A stretch of 64,000 nucleotides of DNA, taken from Penium margaritaceum (taxonomy: Eukaryota > Streptophyta > Zygnematophyceae > Desmidiales > Peniaceae). The position numbers and the translations under genes are program-made. Shown here piece by piece: positions 9,181 through 20,457 of this stretch (position 1 is its first letter; every line of letters starts with the position of its first letter). The notes below the pieces were generated by a model. It did not search any database, had not been told where the DNA came from, and saw nothing but the letters and a program-made list of their open reading frames with translations. Location: positions 127,947-191,946 of the forward strand of contig SZWC01000850.1 of NCBI GenBank assembly GCA_023375785.1. Reading direction: 5' to 3'.

Positions 9181-11115
9181 ACCGGGTGTGGTCCCATTGA
9201 TGGTAGACTCAGTTGCACCCTTGCATTCCTATTATTTTTTCATCATTTGTTTGTGCGCCAGGCAGTCTGTACCTCACTATGTCCCGCCTGCTAGTTGCAA
9301 AGCCTTGGCTTGTCCCTCTAGGCCAGTGTGGTGAGTCCGTCCACTTCATGGTGATTTTGTTGGCCCCACACAGCCTACTCTTGTGTGTGGTCTTGACGCT
9401 CTTGGCCTGGCGGCGGTTGTGGTGCAGCCTAACACCATGCTTGGGTATTCTCTCATCACTGAAGAGTTCCACCGAGCCAGTGCGAAAGCTGGGTCTACTC
9501 GGTTTCTGCCATATTCCTTAGTCACCACCGCACTCGTTGGGAGTGGCATCACGACACATGTGCCTGAACTGAACACAGTGTAGCAAGAATTCTCCAGTGT
9601 AGATGCAACAATTTGGGAGCAATCTATGCGGAGGGAGTCACTAAGATTGAGGAACATTGGGTTTATGAGAGAATGAAGCTCCCGCTTCTTGGGTGTTTTG
9701 AAGGAAAGAGAGGCCCAATGGCTCAGTGGAATGGTACAATGCCTGTATCATAGCCAAGGGATTCTCCCAAGTGTCTGATATGGACTTTGATGCCACCTTT
9801 GTCCTTGCTGGCAAGTACACCATGAAAAAGGCCTACTTGAGTTAGGTGGCACTGCATGATTGGGAGCTCCATTACATGGACGTGAACAGTGCTTTCCTTC
9901 ACAACAATCTCAAGGAAGAGATCTATCTCATCCAGCCACTAGGGTTTGAGGATGGCACAAACAGGGTCTTGCGCCTCCGAAAGGCCTTTTATGGCCTGAA
10001 ACAATCTCCACATTGTTGGAAATTCAGTGCCTCGTTTACCTTAGAACAAGGCGGGTATAATTGCATCACAGTTGACCCATCTCTCTTTTTCAGTGCCTTC
10101 TCCGTATCGTTCATCACTATCGTTATCTTTGTGGATGACCTCTTGATTCTGTACTCCGACCCTGAGGCTGTCTAGGATGTGATGGATCTCCTCCAGTCAG
10201 TGTACAAAATGAAGGGTCTTGGTCTAGCTTGTGTTTTTCTGGGAATGGTGATTGAGCGTGATCGCCGGTGTCTCACATTACATGTGCACTTTGTTGGATA
10301 TGTCACAAAGATGGGGGAGCATTTTGCTTATCTATTGGCCACAGTCCCCTGTGCATCTACACCTATGGTGTCCACTTGGCAGAGGATTCTCTTGTTAGCA
10401 GACCCAGATTGTCTGGGGGAGCCTGTTGATGTCACGACGTACCTCCGAGTCATTGGCTCCCTCATGTTCCTCGGGCCCAAAACATGCGCAGATATCCTCT
10501 TTTCTGTGAACTTCTTGTCACAGTTCTCAGACATCGGTGTCAACTCCATCTAGAGGCTACTCGGTGCGTGGTTCGATATGCTGTCTCTACCTCACATCTG
10601 GGCTTGTGCTTTTCTGCGCAACAGTCTGTGGTTGTTAAAGGATACACTGACAGTGATTGGGTCCATGATTGTGATGCGCGCAGCCGGTATGGCTACATGT
10701 TCCTTGTCGGAGGCACAGTTGTCTTGTGAAAGAGTGGAAAGCAAGGTTGTACAGCATGGAGCTCGACTGAGGCTGAATACATTGCATTTGGATCTGGGGT
10801 TTGTGAAAGCGTGTGTTTGTTTTGTCTCATGCAGCAGCTGCGCTAGCCCATCGGTTGCATCACCATGCGTTGCGACAATGAGATCATGTGCCACATAGCA
10901 GGGCATGATGGCATGTGTCACATGTGCGCAAAGAAGATCAACATTGACTATCACTTTGTACGTGATCATAGTTCACAGTGTTGTCCTCAGGGTCCGTTGC
11001 GATCTGATCACAACATCCTCGGCACCCCGATGCACATCGATGGAGAATCAATATGTGTGGTGTTGGCAATTCTCACGTGAAACATTATTCTGCGATCAAA
11101 AGGCGAGGGACTCTT

Positions 11116-11959
11116 GCATGTGACTTCAGTCTAGGCACTTTTTTAAAACTTCAAGTATGCAAGTACAGGTCAACCTAGGAACCTTATCACCAGAGTTGAT
11201 GGTACATGAGTGTCCCATGCCCTCAACCACTGAATGTGGACTCAAAAGTATCCTGTCAATATCCACATGGCAGAATATGAATGAAACTTAAGGACATTTC
11301 ATTCCACATGGACGTTTCAGATGCCTTTGCTAAAGTGCGTCGTACAACAGGGATTTCAATGTCATTACAATTTTGAGGGTGTGGTGCATATAGGTTTTGA
11401 ATCAGCAAGACCCTCATATTTCCATCAAACCTTGTGTGGTTTACATGGCTTGAGGTATGTATTTCTAAGATATGCATGGCGATTTTGGCGAATAAAATAA
11501 GCATAAGAAGTCAACCGTTCAAACTTTGAACTGCAGAATTTCAATGGCAATAATGCACACATTGATGCACCCAACCAGTCTGACCCTCGGACGGCAATGT
11601 ATGCTTTTACAGTCGATGTGCATGGATTCCATGCCCATGCCAAGATCATCGGATGGATCAATGTCCATCGATATGCGGAATTTCTCGATGCCTCTTCCAA
11701 CAATCTAATCCACCAGATGGCCATCGTCCATCGCGGATGGATTTTTGGCCATCAGCATGAGTCTGCCGAGTGGTCAGTTATCACTAATGGGTGACCACTT
11801 GGCTGATGGGCCATCAGCCATCGACCGTCGGCACTCAAATGGCCATCGTCTGTCAGCTTACGGCCAACGGAGAGCTGCAATAAGTTGCTCATATTCGAGA
11901 TACAATCAATCACTCTGTTCGTTGTTACTTCCCGACACTTAGGCCGTGGACAAAGCCAA
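11116..11959. other. Non-coding stretch with short palindromes
   Basis: I see no gene. The segment 11715-11875 is rich in GGCCATC and GATGGCC words, including the perfect palindrome GCTGATGG-G-CCATCAGC (11802-11818) and a GTGGTCA/TGACCAC pair (about 11770-11798). It may be the 5' subterminal part of the hAT element that follows, but no terminal inverted repeat was identified. Confidence 0.4.
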
Positions 11960-13354
11960 GAGGCCTCGTCCATGTGAGGCCATCATGCCGCCCAAGAAGG
12001 GACCCGTGAGCTCCTCGAAAAACATTGGGTCATCCACCGTCCAGGGCTCCTCTCCATAGGGTTCTATCCTTCACTTCACCCAAGCGGACTTCAACCCTGC
12101 TCCCGTGGGATGCCTCCATGGGGATTTCCTCACAATTCCATTGTCAAGCCACTGTTTGCTCGTGCCAACCCCTGCCAGGCGTCCGGGATTTTACTGTGCC
12201 TCATGTGGGGTCACTTTGAATTGCACGTGCAACAAAATCAGGGGGCATTTTGGAAAAGCAAACCGGGATGTTGGCTGTTGTGACTATCCTCCTGTGCTTG
12301 CTTGTGATGCACTTGGCTTGGAGTGCAAGCCGCGACCACCTCATGGATGGAAGAAAATGAATCCCAGGATGTACAATGGGCTTGGGGACAGCTGGGGGAC
12401 AAGCCAGAAGCCAGTTACATGGGCAACCCTTTGGGAATAGAGTGAGCATGCCACGGTCTTGAAGAGGGCTAGGCTTTCAGCCAAAGATGATGACAAACAC
12501 AGACTACAGCAGGAGGCTCAGCAGAAAATACCACCGCCACAGTAGCAGCAGCAGCACGTGCTCCATGTGCCATCATCATGGGAGACACTACCCTCTTTGC
12601 AGAGGGTGGCTGAACTGGTGCAGATGGGCATACATTGACACAGCAGCCAACAACACCTGCCGGATGGAAATTGCAAAGCTTGTGGCGAGTACAGCACTCC
12701 CAATATCCTTCTGCCGAGAGGCCTTGCTCTTGGAAGTGGTGCAGACCGCTGAAAGCATAACATCAAACTTCTACCTGCCTAAATGCTTCAGGGTGGTGTC
12801 CGAGCTGCTGCCGAAACTGGATGTGAAACTCGAGCAGCTGGATGCATCCCTGAAACAGGGCTGGCCCATCTACGGGGTCTCCCTTGCAGTGCAACAGTGC
12901 CCAGTTTACAACACAATGGCTGTGAATGCCATGGGAACTCACCACGTCTTCTCCAAGGATGCCAGTGGCATCATTCACAATGCATACCACGTGTCCGCAA
13001 CCATTGAGGTTGCCATTGTTGCTGTGGGGGAAAAGCAAGTTGTGGCCGTCATCTGTGACAAGAACGCAGTAAACAAGTGAGTTTTTGAGAACCTGACGAA
13101 GAAGTAGCCGGGTGTCCTATGGCAGGGCTGCTGTGCCCACAACGTGGATCTCATCATGAAGAATGTTTTCAAGAGTGATTGGACGGCTGGGGTTTTGAGC
13201 AGAGTAGAGAACGTGGTTAAAATTTCCCACAATAACAGCATGCCCTGTGCATGGATGAAGCAGCAGAGTGGGGGGCAAGTGCTGATTCCGGTGAGATATT
13301 GGGCACCTCGTGGCTGCGAGAGATTTCTGGCTGAGAGTGTCACTTGCGAGAGAG

Positions 13355-14740
13355 AAAAAACAGTTTAGAACAGTTGGCAAACTAGTTTCGGCTCGAATGA
13401 GCCTTCATCAGTGCCGATGCTAAACATGGACGTTTCTCACGTATATGTAGTGACACAAAACAGCAAAGAGAGGTAGCGAGAACTGCGCGCGCCGTGGAGC
13501 TCCCGAATCGGACCTTGGGAGTGTCCGGTGGAGTGCTTGTGCGCGAATTTGCGCATTAGCAGGGAGTCGAGCCCGCACCAAATATTTTTTCAGCTTTTTT
13601 GGTAGACGCCAGGCCAGAATGAAACGAGAGGAGAACACGGTAGGATAAATTTTTCTTAGACGTTTTGAAAAATGTCTAAGAAGTCCCCTCAAGTGAAGAG
13701 TTTTGGCTCGTGGTGTGAGCAGAGTCTTCAGCACGAGAGGTTTACCTTTGTCCTCATTCTGAATCTGGCTTTGTTGTGTCTTGTGCTTGATGGAGTGCAG
13801 GAGTTTCTGACGGGCAGAAAATGCCCAAAGAGGGAAGATCTTGGACAGGAAGTGAGGAGGATATCCTCTGGCGCGAAGTCGTTGGAAGAAGTTGTTCTTG
13901 ATGTTGGAGAAGTCTCGTTGAGTAGAACAATGAAGAAGGTATCTTCGTAGTTCGGACGAGATGAATGCGCGTTTGCAGCTGGTTGGGTGATAGCTGTGGA
14001 AGGGAAAGTAGAGATAGAGATTCATGGGTTTTTTGGTACGTGGAGGTGTCCAGAAAACCAGACCTCATAAATCTGTCGCCTTTGAAGATGCGCAAGTCAA
14101 GGAATACAACTTCTTGTTCGGAGATGTCGTACTTGATTCGGATGTTGTCGTCAAGCGAGTTGAGCGTCTCAAGGAGGTGCTGCAGACCGCTGCGGGGTCC
14201 ATCCCATATGATGAACCCGTCATCAATGTATCTCCGGTGAAGGACAGGTTGAGNGAAGTTGAGAAACTAGTGGCCCAAGTCTGTGCCCAGATTGCCTGAG
14301 CATCACTTCAATGTAGTAGAATGCTCGGTCTAGTGGGATGCTTGGGTATAGAGCCTCAACATCATAAGTGGCCATGAGACAGTCCGACTTGAGATGCAAG
14401 CAGTCAAGTTCTAGGAGAAGAGAGGTGCTGTCACGTAGGTAAGTGGGCTGTGATGTGACTAGCTGGTGGAGTTGCCAGTCCAGCCACTTAGACACATTAT
14501 TAGTGACCCAAGAATGACTGGCAGCAATGGGTCTGCCCACGGCTGGAGATTTATGCACTTTCATGATGACATAGAATGGGCACGGTTTGAAGCCGTGCGG
14601 TGGTTCTCTGAAAAAGAAGGTCCAGATCTGTGAGGAGAGCAGATTTCCACCAGAAAAATTCTGGCGGATCTGGTCAAGGGCAGCAAGGGAAGCTCTTGGG
14701 TTGGCCTGCTCTAGAANACGGTAATACCAAGATTCTTGTC
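13355..14740 (-). mobile_element. Penelope-like retroelement nested in the hAT gene
   Basis: The minus strand encodes a Penelope-type reverse transcriptase. From about 14760 down to 14250 lie KVHKSPAVGRPIAAS, a WLDWQLHQLV segment and YDVEALYPSIPLD, which match the PLE fingers and palm (KxHKxP, GRPI, DVxxLYxxIP). From about 14025 to 13420 lies a thumb-like segment (HPTSCKRAFISSELRRYL). No GIY-YIG endonuclease follows: the frame runs straight into a hammerhead-like motif at 13363-13425. Single Ns lie at 14254 and 14717. Boundaries are set by where hAT coding similarity stops and resumes. The element is broken. A LINE is the alternative, but the KVHKSP/GRPI signature favours PLE. Confidence 0.75.
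13363..13425 (-). ncRNA. Hammerhead ribozyme-like motif at the 3' end of the Penelope element
   Basis: On the minus strand the core reads CTGATGA-A-GGCTC-ATTC-GAGCC-GAAAC (13385-13411). This is the invariant CUGAUGA and GAAA joined by a perfect 5-bp stem II with a 4-base loop. After GAAAC a short stem III can form (AGTT-TGCC-AACT, 13372-13383), followed by a possible UUC cleavage triplet. The outer words GTTTAG and CTAAAC (13420-13425 and 13363-13368) are complementary. One mismatch next to the cleavage site and a poor stem I suggest reduced activity. Hammerhead motifs are known in Penelope-like elements. Confidence 0.7.
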
Positions 14741-15806
14741 TGTGACACTTGTTTTGCATCAGCCCACATCGTTACACAGCGCATGCTTGACATGCAGCCC
14801 TTTGTCCTCAAACTTGTCAACTCTAACACGTGGAGGGAGGTGGGCTACAGGAGGGATGGGGCTTTCAAGTAAGGAAGTAAGGAGGTGCAAAAAATCGTCT
14901 TCCGTAGTGCTTTCTGGCTGCATGTTTGCCAGCTCTGTGACCTCTTCAACCCGCTTGTTGAGGTACTCCTCATTGCAGATTCCCCAGTTGGTTCTACTGG
15001 AAAAATCTACAAAGGGCTCCTTGAGCGCACAGCAGAGTTGGAGGTCTTGAGCAAACCTGGATGCCGCAAGCCACCATGCGTTGCAGTGCAGCATGTGAAG
15101 CTAGCAGTGGACAGGCTGAATGCAAGGTGGACAAATGATATGGCATGCCCTCTGTACTCAGCAGTACGCCGTGTGCATCCCACACACTTTGGAAATGACT
15201 TGGGGGGTGATGTCGGCATGGTTGCAGGTTGGGCACAGGTGGTGGAGGCCCTCGTTCCTGCACCAAAGCAGGCTGGCTATCAGAAGGAGGTGAAGGCCTT
15301 CCAGCTCAGCCGTGTCACTGTGGAGGTCATCCCAGTGACTGCTCGATGCCTGAGCGACAAGGCAAGGGCAGCAGTGGGCAGGGTGGTAGTGCAGCCATAC
15401 AAGTGGTCCTCCCGCCGCCTTGTTCAGTTGCCAAATCTGCGCAAGCTCTCCATCAAGCTACTCTCTTAGCCATGTGCCCCATCTGACTGTGAGAGGATCT
15501 TCTCGATCCACCGACTGATCCACACTGCCTCCGTGTAAGCACACTGGAAATGCTGGTGCATTTCAATGCGTGTCTCCACAAGTACTACAAGTACTACAAG
15601 CGCACAAAGCCACGTTGCGGACGTGGCATGAACTGGCTGCAGGCTGAGGACTCTGAGAGTGAGGATGACGGTGAGATGATGCCAGATATCAAGAAGGAGG
15701 AAGAGGAGGATGCATGTGGAAAAGTAGAGAGTGGGGATAATGAGATAGAGGAAGAAGAGGTGTAAGTGGAAGGGGGGGGGGGGATGAGGAGGGAGGTGGA
15801 GGAGAC

Positions 15807-16565
15807 GTGCAAACAAATGAGCAACAGCAATGCCACACTGGGCTGACCGAGGATGCTCTGTCGTACACACATCCAGTGCGTATTCGTGCCATGGTGGAGG
15901 AAGGCAGCGGTCCTCCCTCAGACGATGCTGTTGGAAATGCAGGAGAAGCAGATGGTAATGCGGGCGGTGCTGATGATGCTGATGGCAATGCAAGCTGTGC
16001 TGGTCATGACACTGGCAATGATGCTGCTGGCAATGCTGCTGGCCATGATGCTTGCAATGATGCTGCTGGCAATGCTGATGGTGATGATGCTGCTGACGGT
16101 GCTGCTGATGCTTTTTACATTACTGGAGATGTTGCTGATGATGCTGACACTGCTGACTCTGCTGACAATGCTGCTGGAGATGCTGTTGACGGTACTGCTG
16201 GCAATGCTCCTGGGGCTGGTGCTGTTGCTACGGGAAATGTTTCTCTTGCAGTTGCAGGTACATGTGATATTGGTGCGTGTGCCAGAAGCTGCAAAGCAGC
16301 AGGTGGCAAGGGAGCTGCAGGTGGAAGGGGTGCTGCAGGTGGCAAAGGCGCAGCAGGTGCCAAGGGTGCTGCTGGTGGCATGGGCGCTCCTGCTGGCAAG
16401 GGTGCTGGCAAGGGCCCTACAAGTGGCAAGGGCCCTGCAGCTGGCAAGGGCCCTACAAGTGCCAAAAAAGGGACCTCCATGTCCTCTACCAAGGCTGTTG
16501 TCACTGGCACCAGCCAGACCGGTGCTAATGGCAACAAGGGCAGCAAGCGCCTTTCGGAGCTGTAG
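15807..16565 (+). CDS. Low-complexity Ala/Gly/Asp-rich open frame, possible hAT tail
   Basis: A 252-residue open frame starts at ATG 15807 and ends at 16565. Residues about 35-130 are repeats built on DAAGNA or GNADGDD, coded by GATGCTGCTGGCAAT-like units. Residues about 160-220 are AAGGKG or GKGPTSGKG repeats. The end is basic (NKGSKRLSEL). No domain was recognised. It begins 43 bases after the hAT frame stops, just past a run of about twelve G at 15771-15782, so it is probably the transposase C-terminal tail in another frame. Independent expression is doubtful. Repeat slippage explains the long open frame on both strands. Confidence 0.4.
   Translation: MQTNEQQQCHTGLTEDALSYTHPVRIRAMVEEGSGPPSDDAVGNAGEADGNAGGADDADGNASCAGHDTGNDAAGNAAGHDACNDAAGNADGDDAADGAADAFYITGDVADDADTADSADNAAGDAVDGTAGNAPGAGAVATGNVSLAVAGTCDIGACARSCKAAGGKGAAGGRGAAGGKGAAGAKGAAGGMGAPAGKGAGKGPTSGKGPAAGKGPTSAKKGTSMSSTKAVVTGTSQTGANGNKGSKRLSEL
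15900..16460 (+). repeat. Minisatellite-like GCTGCTGGCAAT and GGCAAGGGC repeats
   Basis: Two successive repeat domains are visible. About 15930-16230 holds 9-18 base units with GATGCTGCTGGCAATGCT. About 16300-16460 holds units based on GGCAAGGGTGCT and GGCAAGGGCCCT. Copies differ by substitutions that mostly keep the frame. Confidence 0.8.
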
Positions 16566-17469
16566 ACTGCTGGGGGCAGGAGTAGGTGGGGATAGGGGGT
16601 GTTGTCTCCGTGGAAACTCTTTCCATGATACATTGAAAGCTTGTGACACCTCAACACAATGCTATTTCTCTTACCCTGCATGTGAATCACATGGTTTTTC
16701 AAACTTGAGCAATACAAGGAACACATGGAATGAATGTGTAGAAACCAGGGAATGTGTGCAATATACACATGAAATGTGTATCATACACATCGTAAAATGT
16801 TTTAGAATAATGTGTGTTGGTTGAGTTTATGGTACAATGCGTCAGATGCATACAATCAGAAAAGGAATGTTTACATTATTCTTGTGAAATGTCTGATTTA
16901 AGGGCCCATAAGCATGCTATGCATCCAATCACTATACATGGTAAAGTTGTCTGATATGCCCACATTGCAACTGCACCAAAATGTGCGTAATCATGTCAAG
17001 TAATACTTTCAAAGAGAGAACTGTATTGCAAGTTTCAGTGACCCTCACACTCCCCTTCCGGAGTGGCCGAGGTGGTGTTGTGCCTGAAGATCACAACGAT
17101 GTGCTGGTGTGCCCATCGTTCTGCCGGGGTTTGATGGGGGCAGTACAAAACTAAAATTTGACATGGCAATGTTCCTATTGTGGGCGTCGACCCATTAGTG
17201 GACTTGCAAACAACCAAAGGGAGAACCACACCAATATTCTACATGGGATTCTAGGTCTTGTGCAACCTAACAACAGTCACACATATGAATAGCTAGATGT
17301 TGCTTGTGCAGGCATCCCAGGCTTCCGCCCGGAGGCAGTGGCTCCTAGGCGGCCAAGGCTAAGGCCAAGGCCTTGATACGCAAGCGCCCTTAGGCCGATG
17401 CCAATGCCGGTGCTGATGCCGATGCCGATGCCGATGCCGGTGGTCCCCGCCGGAGGTACTACAGTAGCA
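16566..17469. other. No gene recognised; small GCCGAT microsatellite
   Basis: The segment is AT-rich to about 17040 and may hold the 3' flank of the hAT element. A hexamer array of GCCGAT/GCCGGT units lies at about 17395-17442. No convincing coding frame is present. Confidence 0.5.
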
Positions 17470-18245
17470 GGAGCATGCAGACCTCCCCACAAAAGCATTG
17501 TGGAGTGACAAGCTCAAGTTTGCGGTACGTAATGTTGAGCTTCTTGCATATGCTTTTGCTCCTACATGATTTGTATCCCACTCTTGCTGCTTCCTCTCTC
17601 CGTCCACGGTTCTTGTGTGGCCCTGCCTCATGCCCCTTGTTGTGTTCTGTCATGGCCATCGTTTTGTGACCCTTTCTCGTCTGTGGTGACTGGAATCTGC
17701 GGATCATGGGGGAGTGTTCATGTGTAAGTCATGGTGAAATTTCAACTTGTCGCCACGATTCACCAGTATGACGGGGCACTATACGACTACTTTGAAAGCA
17801 TCAGCACCTGCCAATGCGTCCTCACGTGCTCTCCAATTTTTTTCTCAGTGACCACCTCCCAAATTCATTTTCTCACTGGCACTATCATTGCTCCTTTATG
17901 AGCCACTTATGTAGTGTTTCTGCTTTACACCTGGTACTTCTTTTGGTTTTTCATTCAGAAAACCAAGGAGCTTGTACACCTGTCATGTTCTCTTCTGTTT
18001 TTGTTTTGGAGCTTACAGTCTGGCTCTGCTTTCCGACTGGCTGGTTGGACTTGTGTGCTTAGTTGCACGCATGTAGGTTGAGACCATACCTACACACTTG
18101 TCTGTTTGTTTTTGCAACTCAAGTTCTACATTTTTGCATATTTCTGCCTTCTCTACACCTTTCAGAGAATCGTCTGCCTCGTTGTGTTCCGTGCAACGTC
18201 TCCTCTCACACAAAACATTGCTTGGATGATTTCTCCATTTCCTCA
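17470..18245 (+). mobile_element. Copia 3' end with 3' LTR-B, plus strand
   Basis: About 240 bases of the tail of a copia pol and 3' leader precede a polypurine tract (GGGGGAG, 17708-17714) and an LTR at 17715-18245 that ends in TTTCCTCA. The LTR defines family B and matches copies at 5021-5525 and 5526-5865. The rest of the element is missing upstream. An old fragment. Confidence 0.65.
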
Positions 18246-18279
18246 ATACTGACATCCTCCTGGTCCACAGAAAAACAAC

Positions 18280-20457
18280 CACATTGATCACAAAAGACAC
18301 ACGAAATGCAAGTGGAGACAGAACAATTTACACTACAAAGCTGCAAAATTGTAGCGGCATTCATGCTCACTCAGGTATAGAGTGTGAACGTGTCACGCCA
18401 ACTTTATGCACAACAAAATTGAATGTGCCAGAGGTTGGTGCCTTGGTCAATAAACTAGCCAGCTGAGATCGTGTCTTCGTCCAGACAACCTTCACAACAC
18501 GAGCAACAATGTGTTCACAAGCAAAGTGGTGCTTGACATTGATATGCTTGGTGCATGAGTGGTGCATGCTGTGATTTCCATCAATGGCCTTTGTGCTTTA
18601 GTTGACACAGTTCAGATTGATGCAATGAATGGGCACGCCCAGCTGCTGCACGAGGTGGCACAACTAGACACTTTCACGTGTACCTGAGCCAAAAGGGATG
18701 TACTTGACTTCACTGGAGCTTCGTGCAATGCAAACCTGCTTTCCGATTTTCCAAGACGCAGCAATGACTCAAATCAAGATGACATGGCCTGATGGACTGT
18801 GTGCATCAGTGTCATGAGCCCAAGCATTATCCATGTAGCCATAGACAACTACAGAGGGTTGTGCTTTTTGACACAATACAACACACACCGTAAAGAGCCT
18901 GTATCAAAGGACACAAAGCCCTGGGCACTGAGAAAACTATGCCACGTAGTTCACGACAAACAGAACGTCTGCACGTGTTGTTATCTCCAGATACATGAAG
19001 GAGAAAATGACTTGAAGATTTTTGCTGAGTTTGACTTCCCTTTCCCCCTAGCTGAGCCACATAGTGTTTTCAAAAGCCTCTGGCCAGCTAGTGTTATGCG
19101 TGTGGATGCTGATGGAATCACAGCAAGCAAGGGAGAAAAGCGCTGACCAAGACTGCATCTGTAGGTAGCCTGGTGCACGTGTAGTGTACGATTTGGACGG
19201 CCCCGCTTGAGATCCATGCCGATGAACACTCCAGCGGGGCCAAGGTCCTACACTCTGAAGACTGATTGGAGCAGAAATTTCACCGACTGCACAACAGAGG
19301 GACTCGGGTAGGCAATGATAAATCCATCAACATACACCAAGACAGCAACATGATGAGACAAAGGAGGACCTAGAAATAGTGAAGGATCACTTGCACTACG
19401 GCGGCGCCCATCCCTCTCAAGGGTAGCAGTGATCTCCATGTTCCAGCAGCAAGGAGATTGCGTCACCCCATACTAGGCCTTGCAAAGATGCCAAACCTCG
19501 TTGGTGTTATTGGAAAGGCCAGGCGGCTGTGCCATCTAGATCTCCTCATCCAATGTACCATAAAGAAATGTATTATTTTCTTCCATCTGTTTGGCTTCCT
19601 AGTCATGGTGTGCCACTAGACTAAGAAGGACGCGAGCAATGGTGCAGTGCCCAACGGGAGCAAATGTCTCATCAAAGTTCACACCAGGGATGTGCGAGAA
19701 ACCCTTGGCGGTCAAAAATGCCTTGTAATGATCAACACTACCATCGGGCTTCAGCTTGCGATGAAAAAATAGCGTATTGAGATTGCTTTGCTACTAGATG
19801 AAAAATCTACTATCCCATACAACCCATGCTCTTGAAGAGAATCCAGCTCTTCCTTCATGGATGTCTCCCGGAGAGACGAGTTGATGGCCTTGCGAGCCTA
19901 ATGCACTGTAGTGGCTTGGGTCCTAAAGGGGAGAGACCATTGGTAGCAGAATAGGCAGCAACATAACCCTCCACAGAGGTTTCAATGGGACTAGAAAACT
20001 CCTTAGAGATGAGGGAGTGGCCAAGAACTGTGCCGGGGTACATGAAGCCCACTATAAGAAAGTCCAAGATAGTGGTGGCAAGACCCAAGGCATGCAAATC
20101 GGGGTTATCCATCGCAACACCACTGTGGTAAGGAAAGGCAGGAAGCCGGCCCCCACGAGTGTAAGATTTGGGGGATGGAGGACATGACTGACCAAATGTG
20201 GTGATGGAATAGGAGCCACAGGGAACTGAGCAGTGGCAAATGGAGGGACAGACAAAGACACACGGGATTGGTTAGGGTACAGATTGCAACTAGATGATCA
20301 GCCAGCAGAGGGAAGACTGGAGAAAGAGCCAGACGGAGAGGACAGATTCATGGAAACAAGGGCATCAGAATCCCCATCAGAGGAGTCATATGGTAAGACG
20401 CTTGGCGTTGCATCATTGTCAGAGTGTGAAGTACCATGGACACCATTGTCACAATTT
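18280..20457 (-). mobile_element. Ty1/copia pol fossil, minus strand
   Basis: Read leftwards: a spacer (about 20050-20260), the start of RT (about 19500-20110), the RT palm (VLVYVDGFIIAY near 19320, in place of YVDDLLI) and an RNase H tail near 18370-18570 (TKHINVKHHFACEHI, then SQLASLLTKA). It is flanked by oppositely oriented copia pieces on both sides. No LTR of its own was recognised. Many breaks. Confidence 0.7.

Larger units (their letters stand above)
5526..11115 (+). mobile_element. Ty1/copia element, family B, plus strand, heavily decayed
   Basis: Parts in order: partial 5' LTR (5526-5865), primer site (5866-5877), leader, trinucleotide tract (6255-6570), gag-like region (about 7090-7600), protease motif (WIINSGATH, near 7635), integrase C-terminal region (SRDALLFES-type motif near 8690), a repeat-rich spacer (8815-9180), reverse transcriptase (about 9690-10540, with FVDDLLI near 10135) and RNase H (about 10560-11000). 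The 3' LTR was not recognised. Many breaks; an old copy. Confidence 0.8.
11982..15764 (+). pseudogene. hAT transposase (BED, DUF659, dimerisation), split and broken
   Basis: The likely start is ATG at 11982 (MPPKKGPVSSSKN). A BED-type finger is suggested near 12190-12290 by CASCG followed by a His in IRGHFGKAN. The DUF659 region starts near 12860 (GWPIYGVSLAV) and contains VICDKNAVNK, where canonical members have TDNAANC, and GCCAHNVDLIMKNVF, matching the CAAHxLxL motif. After the inserted Penelope element it resumes near 14735 (CFASAHIVTQRML), runs through 14885-15469, and has SDCERIFSIHRLIHTA (about 15484-15530) and LEMLVHFNACLHKYY (15548-15592), the hAT dimerisation motifs. There are in-frame stops near 12057 and at 13078-13080, and frame changes near 12450 and 15535, so it cannot encode an active transposase. 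The C-terminus is acidic (EEEEDACG... EIEEEEV). Confidence 0.8.
11960..16600 (+). mobile_element. hAT-superfamily DNA transposon, decayed, with nested retroelement
   Basis: The segment carries a hAT transposase gene in the order expected for plant DUF659-type hATs: BED-like zinc finger, DUF659 catalytic region and C-terminal dimerisation region. A Penelope-like element (13355-14740) interrupts it between the GGQVLIPVRYWAP part and the RMLDMQPFVLKL part. Ends are approximate because I could not find the terminal inverted repeats or the 8-bp target duplication. An Ala/Gly/Asp repeat region follows the dimerisation motif (15807-16565). Confidence 0.7.

Noticed and set aside
16115-16768. Long minus-strand Ala/Pro-rich frame opposite the GNA repeats
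   Set aside because: It is the complement of a low-GC-skew triplet repeat that is open in several frames. It shows no domain and no start context better than the plus frame.
17066-17145. Possible tRNA-Leu/Ser-like A box (GTGGCCGAGGTGG)
   Set aside because: There is no consensus B box at the right distance and no cloverleaf can be drawn.
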